Part shown: piece by piece, positions 14,589 through 22,900 of the stretch | Position numbering within the stretch: the stretch's first letter is position 1 | How the letters are laid out: each line of letters starts with the position of its first letter | Origin: JAYYPW01 sp036128855 | GTDB lineage: Bacteria; Pseudomonadota; Gammaproteobacteria; Comchoanobacterales; Comchoanobacteraceae | NCBI GenBank assembly: GCA_036128855.1 | Contig: JAYYPW010000006.1 | Coordinates: 1 to 58,051, forward strand | Reading direction: 5' to 3' | DNA length: 58,051 bases | Translations under genes and position numbers: made by a program | Notes under the pieces: generated by a model | Database searches by the model: none | What the model was told of the DNA's origin: nothing | The model's input: only the letters and a program-made list of their open reading frames with translations

Positions 14589-16223
14589 ATGCATTATATA
14601 TTTATCACCGGCGGTGTGGTTTCTTCATTGGGAAAAGGAATCATATCTGGTTCGCTAGGAGCGCTATTAGAAGCAAGTGGCTTCAAGGTCACTTGTATGA
14701 AGCTTGACCCTTACATCAATGTAGATCCAGGGACTATGAGCCCGCAAGAACATGGCGAAGTATATGTGACAGAAGATGGCGCTGAAACCGATCTTGATCT
14801 TGGTCACTATGAACGTTTTCTGAAAAACAATCTACGAAAAGAACATAGTATCACCTCTGGTCAAGTATATGCAGATGTGATCGAGAGAGAACGCCGGGGA
14901 GACTATTTAGGAGCAACTGTACAAGTTATCCCACATATCACTGATCAAATTCAAAATAAGATTGAGGCTGTAGGGGAAAATACAGACATAGTACTTGTAG
15001 AGGTTGGTGGTACAGTTGGAGACATCGAATCATTACCATTTTTAGAAGCGATACGTCAGATGCGTATGCGTGTAGGGCATAAAAATGTTGTGTACATTCA
15101 TCTTACTTTATTACCTTATATAAAAACTGCCGGTGAGATGAAAACCAAGCCTACACAGCATTCCGTGAAAGAGATGCGATCAATCGGAATTCAACCAGAT
15201 ATTTTAATTTGTCGAGCTGAGCGAGATCTCATGGAGCAAGAAAGAGAGAAAATTGGGTTATTTACCAACGTCCCTACTCGTGCAGTAATTTCAGTTGCAG
15301 ATGTAGATAGCATCTATAAAATACCTTTAGTACTCGCAAAGCAGAACGTAGATAAGCAAGTACGAGACCATTTTCAATTACCTGCGCAAGATAAGCCAGT
15401 TGATCTAACTGCTTGGGAAGCATTGATTGCTAAAGAGCGGGAGATGACACCGGGTCCACGTATTGCGATTGTAGGTAAATATATAAACTCAAAGGATGCC
15501 TATAAATCTTTAATTGAGGCAGTCAAGCATGCAAGCATAACCTTAGGTAAAGAAACCCATATTGAAATAATCGATGCAGAAAAAATAAGTGATAAAACTG
15601 TAGACAGTATCTTTGCTAATTTTCATGGAATCATAGTAGCAGGAGGCTTTGGTGAGCGAGGCGTAGAAGGTAAAATCCAGGCTATTCGTTGGGCACGTGA
15701 ACAAAATCGACCATTTTTTGGTATTTGTTTAGGTATGCAGCTCGCTGTTGTAGAGTATAGTCGTAATGTTTTAAAATTACCGGATGCAAATAGTACTGAG
15801 TTTGATATAAACACCCAAAACCCTGTGATATGTCTAATCGACGAGTTGCAAAATCGTTCTGATAATGAGCCAGTACACATGGGGGGTACTATGCGTTTAG
15901 GTACAGGAAAAGATCATTTATCGCCAGGATCAAAAATTCATGCAGTTTATCAAGCATCGTGCATTGCAGAAAGGCATAGACATCGATATGAAGTGAATCC
16001 AGATTACATAGAGCCTCTAGAAGCTAAAGGATTTATGGTAAGTGGCAGATCAGATTGTCATGGGTACGTGGATGTCATTGAATTGAAAGAGCATCCATGG
16101 TTTATTGGGTGCCAGTTTCATCCAGAATTTAATTCCAAACCATTAGTACCACACCCACTTTTTATAGGATTTCTACAAGAAGCTTATAAAACCAAAACGA
16201 GTCAATCTATGGAGGCAACCTAA
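14589..16223 (+). CDS. pyrG: CTP synthase
   Basis: CTP synthase converts UTP to CTP using ATP and glutamine. The protein (544 aa, standard length) starts MHYIFITGGVVSSLGKG, the amidoligase P-loop. LDPYINVDPGTMSPQEHGEV and the VEVGGTVGDIES block follow. The glutaminase domain has GICLGMQLA with nucleophile Cys380 and the HPEF catalytic His. I chose ATG 14589 because family members start here and the promoter -10 overlaps the earlier ATG. It is the first gene of the pyrG-kdsA-eno-ftsB unit. Confidence 0.97.
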   Translation: MHYIFITGGVVSSLGKGIISGSLGALLEASGFKVTCMKLDPYINVDPGTMSPQEHGEVYVTEDGAETDLDLGHYERFLKNNLRKEHSITSGQVYADVIERERRGDYLGATVQVIPHITDQIQNKIEAVGENTDIVLVEVGGTVGDIESLPFLEAIRQMRMRVGHKNVVYIHLTLLPYIKTAGEMKTKPTQHSVKEMRSIGIQPDILICRAERDLMEQEREKIGLFTNVPTRAVISVADVDSIYKIPLVLAKQNVDKQVRDHFQLPAQDKPVDLTAWEALIAKEREMTPGPRIAIVGKYINSKDAYKSLIEAVKHASITLGKETHIEIIDAEKISDKTVDSIFANFHGIIVAGGFGERGVEGKIQAIRWAREQNRPFFGICLGMQLAVVEYSRNVLKLPDANSTEFDINTQNPVICLIDELQNRSDNEPVHMGGTMRLGTGKDHLSPGSKIHAVYQASCIAERHRHRYEVNPDYIEPLEAKGFMVSGRSDCHGYVDVIELKEHPWFIGCQFHPEFNSKPLVPHPLFIGFLQEAYKTKTSQSMEAT

Positions 16224-16224
16224 T

Positions 16225-17070
16225 ATGCAATACGAAGTAAAGAAATACGGTATAAGCAATGCAAAGTCTATGACTCTCATAGCAGGACCATGTGTAGTTG
16301 AATCTGAAAAAATTATTCTAGAGACAGCTGTAACACTACAAAAAATTTGCCAAAATTTAGGAGTGAATTTCGTTTTTAAGGCTTCCGTTGATAAAGCTAA
16401 CCGCACGAGTGGCTCATCGTTTCGTGGCTTAGGCATAGAGGAAGGTTTGCGTATTTTACAAAAAGTAAAAGACCAGATTGGCGTTCCAATAATTACAGAT
16501 ATTCATGATGTACACATGGTTGATACAGTAGCAGAAGTGGTTGATTTACTTCAAATACCAGCATTTTTGTGTAGACAAACAGATCTGATTACGAAAGCAA
16601 GTGCTTCTGGGTTGCCTGTAAACATCAAAAAAGGTCAGTTCCTCTCACCGAATGATATGAAAAATGTTTTAGATAAAGCAAAAGATGCTGGAAATACAAA
16701 TATTATGCTTTGTGAGCGTGGAAATAGCTTTGGCTACAACAATCTTGTAGTAGATTACAGAGGTCTTGCTATTATGCGTAGTTTTGGACATCCTGTAATC
16801 TTTGATGCCACTCATTCAGTGCAATTGCCTGGTGGCCAAGGTGGAAAGTCAGGAGGAGAACGTCACTTTGCTCCAATTCTTGCCAAGGCAGCCTTGAGCG
16901 TAGGTATCGCAGGTATATTTGCTGAGACACATCCTGATCCTGATAATGCACTCTCTGATGGACCGAACTCTATTCCACTAGCAAAAATTGCAGAAGTTAT
17001 AGCACAGTGGCAACGTATTGATGATCTAGCTAAAGAAAAAAGCATGCAAGATGTGGAGTTAACGAGTTAA
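16225..17070 (+). CDS. kdsA: 3-deoxy-8-phosphooctulonate (KDO 8-P) synthase
   Basis: KdsA condenses phosphoenolpyruvate with arabinose 5-phosphate to make KDO 8-phosphate for the LPS inner core, so the organism builds at least minimal LPS. The 281-aa protein contains IAGPCVVES, FKASVDKANRTS, CRQTDLI, NIKKGQFLSPNDM, CERGNSFGYNN, FDATHSVQLPG and ETHPDPDNALSDGPN, all family signatures. ATG 16225 lies one base after the pyrG stop, with GGAGG at 16211-16215. Cytosolic. Confidence 0.97.
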   Translation: MQYEVKKYGISNAKSMTLIAGPCVVESEKIILETAVTLQKICQNLGVNFVFKASVDKANRTSGSSFRGLGIEEGLRILQKVKDQIGVPIITDIHDVHMVDTVAEVVDLLQIPAFLCRQTDLITKASASGLPVNIKKGQFLSPNDMKNVLDKAKDAGNTNIMLCERGNSFGYNNLVVDYRGLAIMRSFGHPVIFDATHSVQLPGGQGGKSGGERHFAPILAKAALSVGIAGIFAETHPDPDNALSDGPNSIPLAKIAEVIAQWQRIDDLAKEKSMQDVELTS

Positions 17071-17071
17071 T

Positions 17072-18364
17072 ATGTCTAATACATTGCCAACTATTGAGTC
17101 TATTGAAGCCATCGAAATTCTCGATTCCCGTGGATACCCAACAATAAGCTGTCGTGTTAACCTCAAAGGGGGTGCCAGAGGGCAAGCAAATGTTCCATCT
17201 GGCGCTTCTACTGGAAGTTATGAAGCATGCGAACTTCGTGATCAAAATAAACAGCGTTATGCTGGGAAAGGTGTTTTACAAGCAAAAAAGCATATTATTG
17301 AGTCACTCGCTGGAGCATTATGTGGGAAGGCAGGGCTATCACAGGAGCAACTGGATCAAGCAATGTGCGCTTTGGACGGAAGTAGTAACAAGTCAAATTA
17401 TGGTGCGAACGCTATACTTGCTGTTTCGATAGCGCACGCTCGGGCCTTAGCAAGATATAGCAAAAAAACATTCTACCAGTGGTTGGGAAATGAAAATGTA
17501 GTCATACCTGTGCCACTAATGAATGTAATCAACGGTGGTAGACATGCGCATAACCAGCTAGCAATTCAAGAGTTTATGATTGTGCCTCATGGTTTCTCTA
17601 CCTTTGCAGAAGCGCTACGGGCAGGTGCAGAAGTAACACATGTATTAGGACAAAACTTTCGTTGCGGTAAGCGTGGTGACGAAGGGGGCTTTGCACCTGA
17701 TTTTAAAGATCCTAGACAGGTTTTAGACTGTTTAGTAGCCGCTATTAAACAGGCTGACTATAGCACAGAACAAATTGGCTTAGCACTAGATATGGCGAGT
17801 AGTGAATTTTACACTGAAGGTAAATATTTTGTGGATAAAGCAGGGCAAGACAAGCGGACACCAGAAAAATGGGTTGATTTTATTGATGCTTTATGTCGAG
17901 ACTATCCTATAGTCTCAATTGAAGACCCTGCACATGAGTCAGATTGGCGTTGCTGGCAAGAGATAACAAAGGTAGTTGGTGACAAAGTTCAAATTGTTGG
18001 TGACGACTTGTTTGTCACACAGCTTGATCGTCTCAAGCAAGGCGTTACAACAAACGCTGCCAATGCTATTTTAATTAAGCCTAATCAAGTGGGGACGCTT
18101 TCAGAAGTACAAGAAACCTTGCAATACGCGAGAAAATCAGGTTATAATGCAATCATATCACATCGATCTGGAGAAACAGAAGACACAATGATAGCAGATT
18201 TAGCAGTTGGTCTAGCCATAGGCCAAATCAAGACTGGTCCAACAAGACAATCTGATAGAGTTGCTAAATATAATCGTCTTTTGTGGATCGAGCATGAGTT
18301 AGGACACGCGGCACGTTTTGCTGGCAGTCAGGCAATCCTTTCTACGGAAAAAAATCCATGTTAA
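17072..18364 (+). CDS. eno: Enolase
   Basis: Enolase interconverts 2-phosphoglycerate and phosphoenolpyruvate in glycolysis and gluconeogenesis, and in many gammaproteobacteria is also a degradosome component. The 430-aa protein has EILDSRGYPT, VPSGASTGSYEA, the metal ligands in LALDMASSEF, SIEDP and GDDLFVT, the catalytic KPNQVGT lysine and SHRSGETED. The ATG is one base after the kdsA stop. The ftsB ATG overlaps the eno stop by 7 bases (18358-18364). Confidence 0.97.
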   Translation: MSNTLPTIESIEAIEILDSRGYPTISCRVNLKGGARGQANVPSGASTGSYEACELRDQNKQRYAGKGVLQAKKHIIESLAGALCGKAGLSQEQLDQAMCALDGSSNKSNYGANAILAVSIAHARALARYSKKTFYQWLGNENVVIPVPLMNVINGGRHAHNQLAIQEFMIVPHGFSTFAEALRAGAEVTHVLGQNFRCGKRGDEGGFAPDFKDPRQVLDCLVAAIKQADYSTEQIGLALDMASSEFYTEGKYFVDKAGQDKRTPEKWVDFIDALCRDYPIVSIEDPAHESDWRCWQEITKVVGDKVQIVGDDLFVTQLDRLKQGVTTNAANAILIKPNQVGTLSEVQETLQYARKSGYNAIISHRSGETEDTMIADLAVGLAIGQIKTGPTRQSDRVAKYNRLLWIEHELGHAARFAGSQAILSTEKNPC

Positions 18365-18657
18365 CCTGGTTATGGTCGATGTTAGTTCGGTCAGGACTTG
18401 TACTAAGTTTAGGTTTAATTAATTATAGTATCTGGTTTACACCAGATGGCTTTCCCAAACATCAAGAACTTTCACAATTGACTGCACAGGTTCTTCTAGA
18501 CAACAAACACTTACAAAAAGACACAAAAAGCTTGCAAGATGCAGTTGCAAATATAAAGTCTGCGGGTGATATTCTAGAGCGAAAAGCTAGAGAGGATCTT
18601 AATATGGTTGGACCAGGTGAGAAGCTATACCGTGTATTGGGTAAAACAAGAGCTTAG
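18358..18657 (+). CDS. ftsB: Cell division protein FtsB
   Basis: FtsB is a bitopic inner-membrane protein that joins FtsL and FtsQ in the divisome and signals septal peptidoglycan synthesis. The 99-aa protein has one membrane helix (about 8-24), a leucine-zipper-like coiled-coil (about 34-72) and the conserved end LERKAREDLNMVGPGEKLYRV. Position after eno and the 7-base overlap are typical. Its stop codon overlaps the stop of the convergent MFS gene (18654-18657). ispD, often next, is absent. Confidence 0.93.
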   Translation: MLTWLWSMLVRSGLVLSLGLINYSIWFTPDGFPKHQELSQLTAQVLLDNKHLQKDTKSLQDAVANIKSAGDILERKAREDLNMVGPGEKLYRVLGKTRA

Positions 18658-19877
18658 CTTGCCCCTTCTAGTAAATCTTCTCTAGTGCCAGTGTTGTAAA
18701 CTTTATGCAACAAGAGACACCCCAGTCTAACATAGCTAGCCATAATAATGGTAAAAGCACCCCCACCTGATTTTGCCCCAATAGATGAAGAAAGAAGTAA
18801 CGGAATACAGGCCCCACCAGATGTGGCCATAAGGCAAATACACGATGCATAATGCTGCATCGCAATTGGAACCGTGCGCGTATATACTCCATATATACTA
18901 GGATAAAGTGACGCATTACATACACCAACAAGAAGCAGTGCATACCAGGCAAAGTTTTGAGGTAATACCGCATAACCTAGACAAAACAACAAAGCGATCA
19001 GCACTGGAGTCAGGAGTAACAGTTTATCCGATATAAGACGGGAGTTTGACCCAACAAACACACGTCCTACAAGCATTTGAACCCAATAAAAACTAATACA
19101 ACTAGCGCTAAAAGCATCAGAAAAATTTTGTGTTTTACGCAAGTGGTACATTAGCTCATGGACTACGCCAAACTCAACGCCTACAAACAGAAATAGCCTC
19201 AAAAAGCCAAAAAAAATATCACTGCGACGGAATATTATTAATGCTTGAGAGAAGGTAAATGTGGTTTTATTTTCATAAGCATCATGGCTTATGGTTGTCT
19301 GCGTCAAGATGTATGTCAGTCCAAACAAACCTGCAAGCATCAAAAATAAAATAGATATCTGCGAGTGAGACCTTAGCAAAGTAAGCCAACTTGGAGGGGA
19401 CTGGTCAATAAGAAATGTACTAACCATAGGAGCTAAGATGCCCCCAAAAGTATCAAAGGCAAGAAAGAAACTCATCTTTCCAGCATAATTCGATTGGTTC
19501 TTGAGAATAGCAAGATATGGAAGTGCAGAAACTCTGAGCGCCGTTATTGAGCAAGCTAAGGCAAATATACAACAAAAATACCAAGCGCAAGAGATTCCCT
19601 GTGGAAGTAGCACAATTAGTAAAGAAACAATAAAGCCAAGGGCACATGCATTCAATAAGACACGACGATGCCCGGAACGGCTTATCATATAAGCACTGGG
19701 TAAGCCCATCGCAAGGTATCCTATGAAGTAACACGATTGCAACAATGTCGCTGTTGTAATATCTAGCACATAATGTGATTCTAGCCAATACACAAGGACA
19801 GGTATTATGTTATTCGTGAAGCCACCAAGAAAAATCATCAAGGTAATTGTTTGGGGAGGAGGTCTTGTTGTAATCAC
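18654..19877 (-). CDS. MFS transporter, possibly FucP-like sugar symporter
   Basis: A 407-aa protein with about 12 membrane helices. The region between helices 2 and 3 reads MISRSGHRRVLLNA, the MFS motif A. The first half (FLGGFTNNIIPVLVYWLES then LLQSCYFIGYLAMGLPSAY) resembles the FucP/glucose-galactose proton symporters, but substrate cannot be read from the sequence. The start is GTG 19877 or ATG 19835. Its last codon overlaps the stop of ftsB on the other strand. Confidence 0.8.
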   Translation of the reverse strand: MITTRPPPQTITLMIFLGGFTNNIIPVLVYWLESHYVLDITTATLLQSCYFIGYLAMGLPSAYMISRSGHRRVLLNACALGFIVSLLIVLLPQGISCAWYFCCIFALACSITALRVSALPYLAILKNQSNYAGKMSFFLAFDTFGGILAPMVSTFLIDQSPPSWLTLLRSHSQISILFLMLAGLFGLTYILTQTTISHDAYENKTTFTFSQALIIFRRSDIFFGFLRLFLFVGVEFGVVHELMYHLRKTQNFSDAFSASCISFYWVQMLVGRVFVGSNSRLISDKLLLLTPVLIALLFCLGYAVLPQNFAWYALLLVGVCNASLYPSIYGVYTRTVPIAMQHYASCICLMATSGGACIPLLLSSSIGAKSGGGAFTIIMASYVRLGCLLLHKVYNTGTREDLLEGAS

Positions 19878-19989
19878 TGCGTATCCAAAGAACTAATTTC
19901 AGCCTAGCACGAAATGTTTTTTGCTGTCAAAAAATGAGGGTGAGTTATAAACATACATGGATAAGAAACATAGTTATTAATTTTCCAGT

Positions 19990-22900
19990 TCACCTAGAGG
20001 TATTTTTATGAGAATTAGAGTCATAATACTGGTTGTATTGATTAAATAGTGTGTTTTTTGCAGTCGACAAGCGCAGGTTGTTGGCATGCTGTTCCCACTC
20101 CGCTACAGCTTGTGATACTAACTGATTATCTCGCCTACTTGAGGGTTGTACTTGTAGTACAGGGTATTTGTGAAAGTCGATTTTTAACAGTAAACCATCC
20201 TCGGAAGTAAAAGCAACAGCTGTAGGCATGCTAGTGAAAGAGTAATATTGCGCACAAAAAGTAAGCAGAGTGCTTATTTTAAGATGGAAGGGCTGGCGTT
20301 GCGGCATAATACGCTGTTGAAAATAGGCTATATGTTGACCTTCAAGTGGCTTATCTACCTGCCATAAAAATTGAAGAATACTGCGTTTGTAAAGTGCTGC
20401 ACAGGGTTTTTGAATTATATTCCAAAAACTAGAAGCGTACTCAGATACGGAAAATTGATGTAGAGAACTAAAAAAATCTTGCCAGTTTTTATGGGAGGGC
20501 CGGCGGATATAGCCACTTTTTTCAAGACCAGCATCCAAAAAGTTATCGATAGATATGGTACTATTAAATAGAGTTTGAAAATACGGGCTAAGCTTGACAC
20601 AGCTAGACATTGTCCAATATAAGCTAGGAGTTTCAAAGTTCGTCAATATTTGATGTTTTAACGGCTGGCCACGTAAAAATAGCGACTTTGCAGAAGAAAT
20701 TTGCATGAACGAACAAGAGAATCTATGCTCTTGTTCAGAAGTACTTGAAGGAGCCAGATCCCAGCGTAAAAATGAGTCAGTTAGTAAGAGATTTTTCTCT
20801 GATGGAAACACATGAATATCTATGATTTGCTGATTACATAACACACTACAAGCCCTAGATACCGTGGATTTTTCAGGTTGTATACGATATCCCAGTGGCT
20901 GAAGAATAGACAGTAAATGACTTTGAATATGAGATTTAATAGTATCTATTTCTTGTTGTGGAACCCTGCAGTATAGGTCAATGTCGTCATCTAGGCAGCT
21001 TGTCATCATAGTTTGATTAAATGTCAAGATCATCCAAAATAGTGCTTGTTGTCCACAAATACCAATTTCTGTTGTGTATGGCTGATCTTTAAGGTAGGCA
21101 AAGAGTTGCTCAAGAACGGGGGTTAGCACGTGAAAATTTTGTACTAGAGTAATTGGCATCATCGATTTTTCGAAAATATAACTCTGTGACATAAGACTAG
21201 GTAACAGATTAGATGAAAGATGATGGGGTTGATTTAAATATTGCTGTAAGAGCGTAGTGCTGGGCTCACCTAACTTTTGTGATATCTGAGCAAAGCCCTC
21301 GTCATGATGAATAAAATACCATAGTTGCTGATTAACTAGAGAAATAGAGGACAAAAAGGAGAAGAGAGGGTGGTCGGAAGTAATAAAATATTGAGGTTGA
21401 TAAGAGCTTAGGTCTTGAGAAGTAGAAGAATTAGAAAACTCACTATCATTCAAATGCAAGTCTAGTCCAATAGAAATGTCCTTATCTTGCTCTTGTAAAG
21501 ATGAATAAACTGTCTCAGAATCTGTAGATGGTACTGAGATATCGTTACACTCATTTGCTTGGCCACTTAGGCTCGCGAGTTTATCACTCAGTAACGGAAA
21601 CTCTTTTTCATAGTATGAAAGCTTCTCAAGTAAACGCTGATTATCCATACTCAAATCATCTATCTGTTTCTTTTGCATTTCTTGAGTAGTTAAGGCTTTT
21701 TGTAATCTTTGATTTTCGGCAGTAATTTTTTCTATGCTAATATTTTTTTCTCTCAAGGCATCTAATTGTTGTTGTAATATGGAATTCTCTTCCTTTAGCT
21801 TTGCATTTTGAGTTTGGTTTTTAGAATATCGATTTTGTAAAGATTGTAGATTTTTATTAGACTCCACATTTTTTTGGGTTAGCTGATCTTGAGTATCCTT
21901 GTGCTTTGACTCTAAGGAAGTTAATGATTTTTGCAGTCCATCACATTTAGCTAGTAAGCAGTCGTTTTTATTTAAGGTAGCTTGGCACGAGGCCTCTAAA
22001 TCTCGTCCACATTGTTGACTCTTTTGCAATTTATGTTGTAACTCGGCTATGTTTTTTTCATAACCATCGATCACATCGGTATATTGTGCTATTGCCTGCT
22101 CTTTTTCTTCAAGAAATTGGGTAAGGTCGCGGTTCTTTTCTTGTAGCTGGTCATTCTTATTATTATGGGTTTTAATAATTTCCTTAACTCGATGAATTTC
22201 ATCTTTCTGATTAGTGATCTTCTGTTTTTGTTTGGTGATTTTTTCTTCCAGTGAGAATTTAGCATGCTGGAGTTTTGCAACTACTGATGCACTCTGATTT
22301 TCTTGATGTTCATTGTGAAATTTCTCACATTCGTTAAGCAGGCTTACATACTTATCACTCATTTCAGACACAAGCCTATCTGTTTCAGCTTGTTGTAGAA
22401 TGAAATGATAGGCAGCATCTCTTTTACCTACACGGTATAGTCTTATCCCCGCATCTAAAAGGTTACGTGTCAAGGGTTGCAAGGATGATGAGTAAGCTTG
22501 AATGAATTGATGTAAGGTCTCATACGCCTGTATATCTAATTGGTTGAATGCGCTAGCGCAATGTTCTATATAGGTAAGATGTTTTTCACTAAGCGTACTA
22601 TCTTGACGGGTGAAAAAGGTGTTGTTTCGTAAAAACTGAAGAAAGACAGATAAATAACTACGCTGCCAGTCATCATAGTCAAATAAAAAGGGCATATGGG
22701 AATCAACTAGTGTCGTAATCTGGTCTAGAGCAGCAAGTCTTTCGAAGGATAGAGGAGTATAGGGTAAAGTTAAAATAAAATAACGCAGTAGTAATCGAAC
22801 ATCTATGAAATAATCATCTTCTGAGTCACGAATAATTTGCGAAAAATTACTTTCGATAAAGCTTGCCATATTTTGAAGAGTTAATATGTTTGAGTATGAA

